In this document: piece by piece, positions 16,879 to 24,794 of the stretch | How the letters are laid out: every line of letters starts with the position of its first letter | Numbering within the stretch: the first letter of the stretch is position 1 | From: Streptomyces hyderabadensis | GTDB lineage: Bacteria; Actinomycetota; Actinomycetes; Streptomycetales; Streptomycetaceae | DNA length: 64,000 nt | Assembly: GCF_020404845.1 (NCBI RefSeq) | Contig: NZ_JAIOJZ010000045.1 | Location: 1 to 64,000, forward strand | Direction: 5' to 3' | The notes under the pieces: generated by a model | What the model saw: only the letters and a program-made list of their open reading frames with translations | What the model was told of the DNA's origin: nothing | Databases searched by the model: none | Position numbers and translations under genes: made by a program

Positions 16879-17424
16879 ATGTCACCACCCATGACCACGG
16901 GGCTGCACATCAACGCCGTCGCTCTCGGGGACTCCTGCCGGATCTGTGCGATCTGGCGCGTGAGCGGGCCCGCCGACCACCGGCGGCGGGCCTGCGAGTT
17001 CGCCTTCGCGCTCCTGCTGCCCCGCCGTGGGACGGAGCAGGACTGGGCCGCCGAGACCGCCCTGTGCGCGCTGGACGAACGGCGGTTCGGCGACGGACCG
17101 GTCTGTGTCGACCTCGCCACCACGGTGGACGGCATCGCGGTGGACGCGCTGCGGCCGGGGCTGTGCGGGCCCGACCTGCTGGAGACGTCCCGTGCGGCGC
17201 TGGGCGAAGGGCACCAGGAGTGGTCCGAGCTGGCGCGCAGCGACCCGGCGGCCTTCCGCGCGGCGGCCTCCGAGGGCTATGTGCTGCTGCGCCACGCCGC
17301 GGTGGTGACCGACTGCGGCCCCGCGGGTCCCGGGGGGCGCGTCCCGGTGGTCCACGTGCGGGAGCACCGGGTCATGCGGGCCTACGCGGCGGCGCTGCTC
17401 GCCCACGCCGGGGCGGGGACCTAG
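16879..17424 (+). CDS. Unrecognised protein of the cluster
   Basis: 181 residues, no family recognised. It starts MSPPMTTGLHINAVALG and contains four or five Cys (SCRICAIWRV, RRACEFAFALLL, ALCALDERR, GLCGPDLL), no signal peptide and no membrane span. An alternating strand/helix pattern suggests a compact alpha/beta domain. It lies 28 bases after the oxygenase and 96 bases before the FGE-like gene in the same direction, so it is probably in the operon. The CxxC pair near residue 20 could bind metal. Candidate for a pathway-specific enzyme or accessory protein. Confidence 0.7.
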   Translation: MSPPMTTGLHINAVALGDSCRICAIWRVSGPADHRRRACEFAFALLLPRRGTEQDWAAETALCALDERRFGDGPVCVDLATTVDGIAVDALRPGLCGPDLLETSRAALGEGHQEWSELARSDPAAFRAAASEGYVLLRHAAVVTDCGPAGPGGRVPVVHVREHRVMRAYAAALLAHAGAGT

Positions 17425-17520
17425 GCCCGAATGCCCTGCCGGTCTCCGTCCGTGGACCGGCTCGCCGCCGGCGCGTTCAGGCGATCATGGTGGTCCTGTC
17501 GGACGGGCCGAGGAGGAGCG

Positions 17521-18273
17521 ATGCGGATCGAACCGGTGGACTGGGTGGAGATCCCGGCGGGGGTGCTGCGCCGGGGCACCCCGACGCGGGACGTTCCGCT
17601 GGTGGCGGAGAGTTACGCCGACACGGGGGTGCCAGTGGAGTGGTACCTCAAGGAGGCGCCGGCCGCGGAGATCCACGTCCCGGCCTTCCGGATCGCCCGT
17701 ACTCCGGTCACCGTCGGCCAGTGGTCGGTGTTCGCCGCGGCCACCGGCCGGCCGGTGCCCGGGGCGCCCGGCGACCATCCCGTCACCGGGGTGAGCTGGG
17801 AGGCGGCGACGGCCTACTGCCGGTGGCTCGGCGAGCGGACCGGCGATCCGAGCGTCCGGCTGCCCACCGAGGACGAGTGGGAGCGCGCGGCCCGCGGCGA
17901 CGACGGCCGGGAGTTCCCGTGGGGCGACGAGTACCGCACCGGGCTGGCCAACCTGGTGGACCTGGGCATCGGTACGACCACGCCGGTCGGCTCCTTCCCG
18001 GAGGGTGCCGGGCCGTTCGGGGTGCTGGACATGGCGGGCAACGCGGACGAGTGGACGTCCACGCTGTACGCCCCCTACCCGGGCGCCCCCGACGACGTAC
18101 CGCTGGTCGAGGACTGGGCCTTCGACCCGCACATCACCCGGGGCGGGGCCTTCCGGCACGACCGGGACCTGGCCAGGTGCGCCCGCCGCCACGGTGCGTA
18201 CGAGGAGGACCTGGCGGCGATCGGCGTGGGGCTGCGCCTGGCGGCCGCGGCCACCGGGTCCGCCCCGGCCTGA
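17521..18273 (+). CDS. Formylglycine-generating-enzyme-like protein lacking the FGE cysteines (ToxD-like)
   Basis: 250 residues of the FGE-sulfatase/SUMF1 fold: VEIPAGVLRRGT, FRIARTPVTVGQW, HPVTGVSWEAATAYCRWLG, VRLPTEDEWERAARG, FPWGDEY, FGVLDMAGNADEWTS and a final GVGLRLA (GFR-x in true FGE). The copper-binding cysteine pair of true FGE (in the region after GG-[AS]F) is absent: the segment reads GGAFRHDRDLARCARRHGA with a single Cys. It therefore cannot act as a canonical formylglycine generator and resembles the group that includes EgtB/SenA C-terminal domains and ToxD. GAGGAGG lies 5 bases upstream of ATG17521. A ToxD-equivalent role in forming the azapteridine is proposed by context. Confidence 0.85.
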   Translation: MRIEPVDWVEIPAGVLRRGTPTRDVPLVAESYADTGVPVEWYLKEAPAAEIHVPAFRIARTPVTVGQWSVFAAATGRPVPGAPGDHPVTGVSWEAATAYCRWLGERTGDPSVRLPTEDEWERAARGDDGREFPWGDEYRTGLANLVDLGIGTTTPVGSFPEGAGPFGVLDMAGNADEWTSTLYAPYPGAPDDVPLVEDWAFDPHITRGGAFRHDRDLARCARRHGAYEEDLAAIGVGLRLAAAATGSAPA

Positions 18274-18346
18274 GGGCACCGCCGCGACACCGGCCTCGGT
18301 AGACTCGGCGGCCGCCACTGCCCGTTCGGCGAGAGGGACCACCACC

Positions 18347-19336
18347 GTGCGACTGCGCTGCGCCGTGCTCGACGACTACCAGCGGGTGGCGACGGAGGTG
18401 GCCGACTGGTCGCCGGTCGCCGACTCCGTGGAGGTCGTGTCGTACGACACCCACTTCGCGGACGAGGACGCCCTCGCCGCGGCGCTCGCGGACGCCGACA
18501 TCGTGGTCACCCTGCGCGAACGGGTGCCGTTCCCCGGCTCGTTGCTCGCCAGGCTGCCGCGGCTGAGACTGCTCGTCGCCTCCGGCATGCGCAACAGCGT
18601 GATCGACTACGCCGCCGCCGAAGCGCACGGCGTCACCGTCTGCGGTACGGCCTCGTCCTCCACCCCGCCCGTCGAGCTGACCTGGGCGCTGCTGCTGGGC
18701 CTCGCCCGCGGCATCGTCCAGGAGGGCAACGGACTGCGCGAGGGCGGCCCCTGGCAGCAGACGGTGGGCGCCGACCTGCACGGCCGCCGGCTCGGACTGC
18801 TGGGCCTGGGCAAGATCGGCGGGCGGGTGGCGCAGGTCGGCCTGGCCTTCGGCATGCGGGTGAGCGCCTGGAGCCAGAACCTCACCCGGGAGCGCACCGA
18901 CGAGGTCGGCGTCGAACTGGCCCCCTCCAAGGAAGCGCTCCTGCGCGACGCCGACTTCGTCTCCGTCCACCTGGCGCTGGGCGAGCGCACCCGCGGCCTG
19001 CTCGGCCCCGCCGAACTGGCCCTGCTCAAGCCGACCGCCTACCTGGTCAACACCTCGCGCGCGGCGATCGTCGACCAGGAGGCGCTGCTCGCCGCGCTGC
19101 ACGAGGGGCGCATCGCCGGCGCGGGCGTGGACGTCTTCGACACCGAGCCGCTGCCCGCCGGCCACCCGATGCGCACCGCCCCGCGGCTGCTCGCGACACC
19201 CCACCTGGGCTATGTCACACGCGCCAACTACGCCACGTACTACGGCCAGGCCGTCGAGGCGATCGCGGCCTACCTGGCGGGCTCCCCGGTACGGCGGCTG
19301 CCCGTGCCGCCGCCCACCACGCCGGGCCCGGTGTAG
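18347..19336 (+). CDS. D-2-hydroxyacid dehydrogenase (NAD-dependent)
   Basis: 329 residues. A Rossmann NAD site is GLLGLGKIGGRVAQVGLAFG near residues 148-167; catalytic Arg and Glu appear in LVNTSRAAIVD and AGVDVFDTEPLP, and a likely catalytic His in TPHLGYV. The family reduces or oxidises 2-keto/2-hydroxy acids; the specific substrate is unclear. The GTG start at 18347 has GAGAGGGA upstream. It is 73 bases after the FGE-like gene on the same strand, so it may be the last gene of the cluster or an unrelated neighbour; TAGACT at 18300-18305 could be its own -10 element. It converges with the next gene with only six bases between stops. Confidence 0.85.
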   Translation: MRLRCAVLDDYQRVATEVADWSPVADSVEVVSYDTHFADEDALAAALADADIVVTLRERVPFPGSLLARLPRLRLLVASGMRNSVIDYAAAEAHGVTVCGTASSSTPPVELTWALLLGLARGIVQEGNGLREGGPWQQTVGADLHGRRLGLLGLGKIGGRVAQVGLAFGMRVSAWSQNLTRERTDEVGVELAPSKEALLRDADFVSVHLALGERTRGLLGPAELALLKPTAYLVNTSRAAIVDQEALLAALHEGRIAGAGVDVFDTEPLPAGHPMRTAPRLLATPHLGYVTRANYATYYGQAVEAIAAYLAGSPVRRLPVPPPTTPGPV

Positions 19337-19342
19337 GGGCGC

Positions 19343-20038
19343 TCAGGCGGTGCCCGTCCGGGCGGACTCCGCCGGGCGCGCGTAGATCCCGTCGCTCCGG
19401 CGCAGGTGACCGAAGTCCACCAGATGGCGCCGGAGCGTCACATGGTCGACCTCGCCGTCCTCGCACCAGGCGCGCAGCTTCTCGTCGACGGTGCGTTCCG
19501 GGTACTCCACGCCGGGCGCGAAGGTCTGCTCGGCGATGTGCCGCAGCACCACCTTCTTGCGCGTCCAGCGCGCGGGGAGCCGCACCAGCCGGCCGTCCCT
19601 GACGAAGGTCCGCACGATCATGTCGGCCCGGCCGTCACCACCCGCCGTGGCGGGGGCCTCGGGCGCCCACGAGGCCGGGCGGGCCACGCGGGCCAGCTCC
19701 CGGAACCGGTCGTGGACGACGACGAGTTGGCCGTCCGGCCCGGAGGCCACCACGCCCTGTTCCCGCAGTCGGCGCAGCGCGCCGGACGTCTCCTTCGCGG
19801 ACAGGCCGGCCGCCCGTGCCACCCGGGCGGCGTCACCCGCGCCGAGGGCCACGGCCGCGAAGGCCCGCACCCGGCCCTCCTCGGCGAAGAGGGCGGGCAG
19901 CGCGGCGAGCGCGGACGCCGACGACGACGCCTCCACGGACGGCTGCGACGGCTGCGGCGACCGGGATCGCTGGGACGACGGGGACGACGGGGACGACTCG
20001 GGATCCTCGGCGGACGAGTCGGATCGGTCATTCGGCAT
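19343..20038 (-). CDS. DUF2087-domain regulator with winged-helix N-terminus
   Basis: 231 residues. After a Ser/Pro-rich first 40 residues comes an ArsR-like winged helix (AAGLSAKETSGALRRLREQGVVA). The C-terminal DUF2087 domain is recognisable from FAPGVEYPERTVDEKLRAW and HVTLRRHLVDFGHLRRSDGIYAR. Proteins of this layout are thought to be transcriptional regulators. It is transcribed toward the 2-hydroxyacid dehydrogenase gene and away from chpG; no partner is evident. The exact start is uncertain, since the disordered head could be shorter. Confidence 0.75.
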   Translation of the reverse strand: MPNDRSDSSAEDPESSPSSPSSQRSRSPQPSQPSVEASSSASALAALPALFAEEGRVRAFAAVALGAGDAARVARAAGLSAKETSGALRRLREQGVVASGPDGQLVVVHDRFRELARVARPASWAPEAPATAGGDGRADMIVRTFVRDGRLVRLPARWTRKKVVLRHIAEQTFAPGVEYPERTVDEKLRAWCEDGEVDHVTLRRHLVDFGHLRRSDGIYARPAESARTGTA

Positions 20039-20153
20039 GCCGGGAGGCTAGTGGACACACCGGCCCGCACGGGAACGGTTTTCCGCGGTTCCCGCGGGCC
20101 GCAGCCGCCCCCGCACCCCCTGCGCTCAAAAAGGGTGATCCGCACATTCCCCC

Positions 20154-20181
20154 CGTGACCCGCTGCGACCGGGTGCGTTGA
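20154..20181 (+). promoter_or_regulatory. BldN-type promoter of chpG
   Basis: CGTGAC (20154-20159), 16-base spacer, CGTTGA (20176-20181). This differs by one base from the CGTAAC-N16-CGTTGA consensus of the developmental sigma factor BldN, known to drive chaplin and rodlin genes. It lies 58 bases before the chpG start. Confidence 0.75.
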
Positions 20182-20239
20182 ACCGGCAGTGCGGCGGCGC
20201 GTCCTGCCGCCGTGCTCCCCGAGTCAGAAGGAGAACGTG

Positions 20240-20512
20240 ATGTCTCGCATCGCGAAGGCCGCCGGCATCGCCCTCGGCGCCGGTGCCGTGGTGCTCAGCG
20301 GCACCGGCATGGCCATGGCGGACGCGGGCGCGGAGGGCGCGGCCATCGGCTCCCCCGGTGTCCTGTCCGGCAACGTCGTCCAGGTCCCGGTGCACGTGCC
20401 GGTCAACGTCTGCGGCAACACCATCGACGTGATCGGTCTGCTGAACCCGGCCTTCGGCAACACCTGCGAAAACGGCGACGACGAGGACAAGAGCGGCGGC
20501 TACGGCGGCTGA
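20240..20512 (+). CDS. chpG: Short chaplin (ChpG-like)
   Basis: 90 residues: signal peptide to about residue 27 (ending GMAMA), then one chaplin domain with the Cys58/Cys76 pair (VNVCGNTIDVIGLLNPAFGNTCEN) and a short Gly/Asp tail. Chaplins are amyloid-forming surfactants that coat aerial hyphae and lower water surface tension. The spacing of the Cys pair is that of all chaplins. GAAGGAGA precedes the start; GTG20237 is an adjacent alternative. The location next to melC2 matches chpG in S. coelicolor (recalled synteny). A BldN-type promoter lies upstream and a strong hairpin follows. Confidence 0.92.
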   Translation: MSRIAKAAGIALGAGAVVLSGTGMAMADAGAEGAAIGSPGVLSGNVVQVPVHVPVNVCGNTIDVIGLLNPAFGNTCENGDDEDKSGGYGG

Positions 20513-20525
20513 GTCCCCGGTCACC

Positions 20526-20558
20526 GAGGAGCCCCGGCCTCCCCGGCCGGGGCTCCTC
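20526..20558. terminator. Strong hairpin between chpG and melC2
   Basis: A perfect 14-bp stem (20526-20539 with 20545-20558) and a 5-base loop, 14 bases after the chpG stop. It may also stop melC transcription from the other side. Confidence 0.85.
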
Positions 20559-20629
20559 CCGTCTCCGGACCCGTATCCGGTCGTCCCGTACCCGGTCCCG
20601 TATCCAGTCCGGTATCCGGCCGGAGCCGT

Positions 20630-21496
20630 TCAGGCGTACCGGTAGATCCGGCCGACGTCCTCCAGCTCGTCCGGTGTCACGTCCCACGGCGGCAGCTTCT
20701 CGTGCCGCGCGACGATCCGCCCGCGCTGCGCGCTGCCCCGGCCGGGCGGCTCCGCGGGCAGGTAGCGGGCGCCGCGGTGGCGGGCCTGCCAGCGCGACCA
20801 CTGGAGGTCGACGAAGGCGTGGTGCAGCCAGAACACCGGGTCGTTGACGGAGGCGCCGCCGACCATCGCGCCGCCGACCCAGCGGTGCACGCGGTTGTGG
20901 TTGCGCCAGGAGACGCTGCCCCGTCCGGCGCCCCACCCCTCCAGCTTGTTGCGGAAGCCCTTGCGGACCGTGGAGTCGTAGGGCGAGGTGTCGTACGCCG
21001 GGTCGTCCAGTGCCCACTCCAGGTCGCTCTTCGTGGGCAGGCCGAGGGGATCGCCCGCCCGACCGAGGTCCCGGGTGAGGTACTCCGTGTCGGTGACGTT
21101 CACCTTGATGGTCCAGTTGCCCTCGGCGTGCGCGAAGGGGCCGGTGGTGACCCGGTGGTCGGAACGGCGTCCGGTGCCGCCCAGCAGGTCCGCGGTCCAG
21201 GGCGTCGACTTGGCGCTGCGGTCCTTCGTCCAGTCCCAGTACGGCACGGTGACCGACGAGTCGACCCGGCGCAGCGCCTCCTCCAGGTCCAGCAGGAACC
21301 GGCGGTGCCAGGGCAGGAAGGACGGCGCCATGTGCGCCGTACGCAGTCCGTCCTCGCCGTCGGAGACGTAGTACTCGATGTGGGTGCGCACGAACTCGTC
21401 GTACTCACCGCGTCGTTTGACCTCCAGCAGCGCGTTGACGAACCGTCGCTTCTCGCTGCGGGTCAGCGTGCTGACGTCCTTACGCGTGTACGCCAT
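20630..21496 (-). CDS. melC2: Tyrosinase, melanin-forming
   Basis: 288 residues, normal length for Streptomyces tyrosinase. Type-3 copper ligands: CuA His39, His55 (TAHMAPSF) and His64 (FLPWHRRF); CuB His200 and His204 (NHNRVHRWVGG) and His225/226 (DPVFWLHHAFVD). It oxidises tyrosine and DOPA to quinones. It has no signal peptide and is secreted as a complex with MelC1, which also delivers copper. The start overlaps the melC1 gene by 17 bases, indicating translational coupling. Confidence 0.96.
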   Translation of the reverse strand: MAYTRKDVSTLTRSEKRRFVNALLEVKRRGEYDEFVRTHIEYYVSDGEDGLRTAHMAPSFLPWHRRFLLDLEEALRRVDSSVTVPYWDWTKDRSAKSTPWTADLLGGTGRRSDHRVTTGPFAHAEGNWTIKVNVTDTEYLTRDLGRAGDPLGLPTKSDLEWALDDPAYDTSPYDSTVRKGFRNKLEGWGAGRGSVSWRNHNRVHRWVGGAMVGGASVNDPVFWLHHAFVDLQWSRWQARHRGARYLPAEPPGRGSAQRGRIVARHEKLPPWDVTPDELEDVGRIYRYA

Positions 21497-22043
21497 GCCG
21501 CCCCCCGGAGTGCTGGTCGTGGCCGGTGGACGGGGTGTCGCGCAGGTGCTCGCCGGGGCCGAGTTCGTCGACGGCGCCGCGGGCCGCGGCGAGCGGGGTG
21601 GGGTACGACCGGTAGTGGTCGACCATGCTCAGCCAGCTGCCGTCGGCCCGGCGCATCAGGTGCAGCGGACGGCCGTCCACGGTGACCTGCCAGGTGCCGG
21701 CGCCCACGGCCCGGCCCGCGGCGGAGCGGATGCCGCGGATGCGCCGGCCGCGGTAGGTCTCGTCGAAGGCGGCGCTCTCGGCTCCGTCGGCGGACTCGGC
21801 GGCGTGCGGCCCGGGGTGGGCGGCTCGCGGCCCGGTCGTGGCGGCCTGCGCGGCCCCGGAGGGCCGCGAGGCGGCGATCAGGGGCGCCAGGCCGACGGCG
21901 AGGGCCGGGGCGAGCAGCCCCCGCATCACCTGCCGCCGGGTGCCGGACGAGGGCCCGCCTTCAGCCGTACCCTCCGCCGCGTACTCCCGCCGCGCGCTTC
22001 TCTCCGTCGCGCCGTTCGCCGTCGTGCCTGTGCTGCCGACCAT
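21480..22043 (-). CDS. melC1: Tyrosinase co-factor, Tat-secreted copper chaperone
   Basis: 187 residues. A twin-arginine signal is visible near residue 36 (TRRQVMRGLLAPALAVGLAPLI). The C-terminal MelC1 domain contains FDETYRGRRIRGI and the LHLMRRADGSWLSMVDHY block, with His residues in the tail (TGHDQHSGGRHGVHA) able to bind copper. GAGGAG sits 7 bases before ATG22043. MelC1 holds, metallates and escorts apo-MelC2 through the Tat pathway. It is the first gene of the two-gene melanin operon. Confidence 0.95.
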   Translation of the reverse strand: MVGSTGTTANGATERSARREYAAEGTAEGGPSSGTRRQVMRGLLAPALAVGLAPLIAASRPSGAAQAATTGPRAAHPGPHAAESADGAESAAFDETYRGRRIRGIRSAAGRAVGAGTWQVTVDGRPLHLMRRADGSWLSMVDHYRSYPTPLAAARGAVDELGPGEHLRDTPSTGHDQHSGGRHGVHA

Positions 22044-22163
22044 GGCTCACTCCTCGTCCGGTTGCGTTGGTCCGCACCGCTAACCGGACGGCGGGCCCCG
22101 CGGTCACCGCACGCAGGGCCAGTCGGAGCAGAGCCGCCCGCTCGGGCGGGGCGGCCAGGCGGG

Positions 22164-22679
22164 TCAGAGGCCCGGTCCGACGCCCAGGTCGGCCACCGGG
22201 ACCGTCCGGACCACCGGGGCGAGCACACCGACCTCGGGCAGCTTGGGTGCCGGCAGTCCGAGTGCCTCGGGCTTCGGCGCGGTGAGCGGGGCGTCCAGGG
22301 ACAGTCCCGGCGCCAGGGTGCGCAGGTCGGCGGCGGGGGCGTCGACACCGGCGTGGTCGAACTCGTCGCCGAGGACGTGCGGCAGCGGCTGGCGCACGTC
22401 GACGCCGGGCAGCCCGCCGTGCACCGGCACCTGCGGCAGCGTGCGCTCCGGCAGCAGCCGGCCCTCGACGTACTGCGGGCCCTCCGGCGCGCCCGCCGTC
22501 GGCACGGGCAGCTCGCCGGCCACCTCGGGCAGTTCCATCCCGAGGGCCGTCTCGGCGCCGCCCAGCGGCACCGGTACGGGAACGGAGCGGGCCGCGGCGG
22601 CGGGGGTCGCGGCCACGCCCACGGCGGCGGCCACACCGGTGACGACGGCGGCCAGGGTTCGTCTGGTGGTCGGCTTCAT
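22164..22679 (-). CDS. Secreted Pro/Leu/Val-rich protein
   Basis: About 171 residues from ATG22679 (an alternative GTG lies at 22688). Signal peptide MKPTTRRTLAAVVTGVAAAV ends near residue 30. The mature part is low in charge and built of short Pro-Val/Leu-Pro segments (SVPVPVPLGG, LPQVPVHGGLPG) without Cys or a recognised domain. It lies between melC and other small secreted proteins. Function unknown; a surface or matrix role is only suggested by location. Confidence 0.7.
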   Translation of the reverse strand: MKPTTRRTLAAVVTGVAAAVGVAATPAAAARSVPVPVPLGGAETALGMELPEVAGELPVPTAGAPEGPQYVEGRLLPERTLPQVPVHGGLPGVDVRQPLPHVLGDEFDHAGVDAPAADLRTLAPGLSLDAPLTAPKPEALGLPAPKLPEVGVLAPVVRTVPVADLGVGPGL

Positions 22680-22758
22680 GACAGGCACGGTCCCTTTCGA
22701 GAAGGCGGGGGTACGGCTCCGGGGCGGCGGGGGTTCGGCGGGGAACGGGGGGGTGGGC

Positions 22759-23061
22759 TCAGCCGCCCAGCGGAAGGCCGCCCAGCAGACCGCTCGCGGA
22801 GTTCAGCTCGGTGGTCGCGCCGTTCACGGTGTGCAGCACGGAGCCCTTGTTCTCGGTGTCCAGCGCGTCGGACCGCGCTTCCGACTGGTGCTTGATCGGC
22901 ATCACGTCGATGGGCTCCGCGGTCAGCGCGTTCACGGCGCCGTTGAGGCTGGTGGGCGTGAGCGCGGCGGCGTCGGAGGCGTCGTAGGCGAACGCGGGCA
23001 CGGCGGAGCCGGCGGCGACCAGGGAACCGGCGACGACGGCGGCTGCCTTGAGGGACTTCAT
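22759..23061 (-). CDS. Small secreted protein, 100 residues
   Basis: Starts MKSLKAAAVVAGSLVAAGSA with a signal peptide cleaved after PAFA near residue 26. The mature domain is about 74 residues, hydrophilic, no Cys, ending in GLLGGLPLGG. AAAGGA lies 6 bases before the ATG. Similar small secreted proteins are common in Streptomyces but I know no function. It shares the minus strand with neighbouring secreted-protein genes but the gaps (80-210 bases) allow separate promoters. Confidence 0.75.
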   Translation of the reverse strand: MKSLKAAAVVAGSLVAAGSAVPAFAYDASDAAALTPTSLNGAVNALTAEPIDVMPIKHQSEARSDALDTENKGSVLHTVNGATTELNSASGLLGGLPLGG

Positions 23062-23273
23062 GGTGTTCCTTTCTTCGGCGACCCGTGTCACCGGAGGTGT
23101 TGCTGACGCCCTCCCTAACGACCTGCGCCGGACCCGGAAACTCCGCCGTCCGGAAGACATATGAGATCTCCGGACGCGCAAACGGACGCGGAACCCGACG
23201 CGGAGCCGGACACGGAAAGGGCCGTCGCACCTCCGGAAGGGGAGGCGCGACGGCCCGGGTGGCCTGCTCGGCG

Positions 23274-23993
23274 TCAGGAGGGGTCCGCGGGTGCGGCGGC
23301 CTCCGGCGTGGCGGCCTCCGGCGCGGTCGGTACGCCGGGCAGCCCGGCGAGGTCCGCGGCGGGCAGGCCGTTGCCGACCATGGTGGCGGCGACGACGTTG
23401 ACGATGCCGGTCATCAGGTCCTCGACGGCCGGGCTCACCTCCGCGGCGGTGCCCGAGGTGGTGGCCTTGACCAGGGCGTCGACCTGCTTCTGCAGGGCGG
23501 CGTTGGCGGTCGCGGTCAGGTCGGACGCCGCCGCCGTGCCGTCGTCGCCCGGCGCCGTGACGGGCGCCGGGAGCGTGACCGGGGTGTCGGTGCCGGTCTC
23601 CGGCGCGGTCACGGCCGGCGGCTGGGCCTGGGTGTCGGTGCCGGGGGTGGTCGCCGCGTCGTCGGCGTCCGCGCCGGCCGCCTCCGCCTTGGCGAGGGCG
23701 TCCTTGACGGCGGCGGAGAGCTTGTCGGCGTCCGTGGCGGAGAGCTGGCCGTCGTCGGCCTTAAGGACGGCGCTGAGCAGGTCGGTGACGGGCGTGAGCA
23801 CGCCGCCCAGGCCGGCCAGGCTGCCGACCTGGCTCTGCAGTTCCTCCGCGTCGGGCAGGGGTGCGCGGGACGCCGCGTGGGTGCGTTCCCGGACCGAGTC
23901 GCCGTCGGCCGCCATGACCGCCGGACCGGACAGGCCGATCAGCAGGCCGGCGCAGAGGGCGGAGGTGGCGATTCGCCGTGCGGGCAGACGCAT
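23274..23993 (-). CDS. Secreted protein with Thr/Pro-rich linker
   Basis: 239 residues. Signal peptide to about residue 29 (MRLPARRIATSALCAGLLIG, then AVMAA). Two helical segments (ELQSQVGSLAGLGGVLTPVTDLLSAVL and NAALQKQVDALVKATT) flank a Thr/Pro-rich linker (TPGTDTQAQPPAVTAPETGT), and the tail is Ala/Pro-rich. GAAAGGA precedes ATG23993. No family recognised; it looks like an extracellular, possibly cell-wall-associated protein. Confidence 0.75.
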   Translation of the reverse strand: MRLPARRIATSALCAGLLIGLSGPAVMAADGDSVRERTHAASRAPLPDAEELQSQVGSLAGLGGVLTPVTDLLSAVLKADDGQLSATDADKLSAAVKDALAKAEAAGADADDAATTPGTDTQAQPPAVTAPETGTDTPVTLPAPVTAPGDDGTAAASDLTATANAALQKQVDALVKATTSGTAAEVSPAVEDLMTGIVNVVAATMVGNGLPAADLAGLPGVPTAPEAATPEAAAPADPS

Positions 23994-24268
23994 GGGGGTT
24001 CCTTTCGGTGGTGCGTCGGATGTTGTGCCCACCGTGGAATCGCCCTTGGCGCTCTGCAACGCAGGCGGGGACCCCGCGCGCCCGCCCGCCCTTCTCGCAT
24101 GCCGCGTCTTACCTGGTGAGACGCCCTGTCAAGGTCCGTGCGCCGTGTCGCCGCCCGGAGCCCCCATTCGGGGCAGCACACCGCCGTCCGCGGGGCAACG
24201 CGAACCGGCCGCCCGCTCGCGGAGGAACCGCGGTACGGACGGCCGGTGCGGCAAGTGGTGAGCCGACG

Positions 24269-24508
24269 TCAGTCGTTCTCGCACTCGTTGCCGAACGCCG
24301 GGTTCAGCAGGCCGATGATGTCGACGGTGTTACCGCAGACGTTGACCGGGATGTGGACCGGGACCTGCACCACGTTGCCGGACAGGACGCCCGGGGAGTG
24401 GGCGGCGGCGGCCTGCGCGCCGCTGTCGGCGGCGGCGACACCGGCGGTGCCCGCCACCGCGGCGGCGGCGACGGAGGTCAGGGCCAGGCCCTTCGCGATA
24501 CGCGACAT
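24269..24508 (-). CDS. chpF: Short chaplin (ChpF-like)
   Basis: 79 residues: signal peptide to about residue 27 (GVAAA), one chaplin domain with Cys58 and Cys76, ending GNECEND. It is nearly identical in its core to the short chaplin at 20240. The start MSRIAKG is chosen because AAGGAG lies 8 bases upstream; a longer in-frame start at 24535 has no site. Chaplins assemble into amyloid fibres on aerial hyphae and spores. Position beside the polysaccharide cluster matches chpF in S. coelicolor (recalled). Confidence 0.92.
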   Translation of the reverse strand: MSRIAKGLALTSVAAAAVAGTAGVAAADSGAQAAAAHSPGVLSGNVVQVPVHIPVNVCGNTVDIIGLLNPAFGNECEND

Positions 24509-24562
24509 GGAGAAGTGCTCCTTGGGGTTGTACACACACCCGGGCGGCTGCCCGGCGCAGTG

Positions 24563-24590
24563 TCAACGCGTGGCGCGGGCCCGAGTTGTG
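24563..24590 (-). promoter_or_regulatory. BldN-type promoter of chpF
   Basis: On the minus strand CACAAC (24585-24590), 16-base spacer, CGTTGA (24563-24568). The -10 matches the BldN consensus exactly and the -35 keeps the AAC end. Confidence 0.6.
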
Positions 24591-24794
24591 CCGCCAAAGG
24601 GGTGATCTCGCGAGAGACCGGCGTTCACAAATCCAACACACTTACCCGGTTTCACCGTATTAGTACGGATAGCAGCTAGAGTCCCGCACCATTCGACCCA
24701 TTCGACGCACCCGTATGCCGCGTCGCGGCCGGCGCCCCGCGGCCGGGCGCGTTCCCGCCCGTCCCGAGCCGTCCCCGTGAGCGAGGAAACGCGC

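Noticed and set aside
17521..18273. True formylglycine-generating enzyme for sulfatases
   Set aside because: The copper-binding Cys pair is missing and no sulfatase is encoded nearby.
6688..19336. Prophage or integrative element at the tRNA
   Set aside because: No integrase, excisionase, replication or phage structural gene, and no repeated tRNA end within the window.
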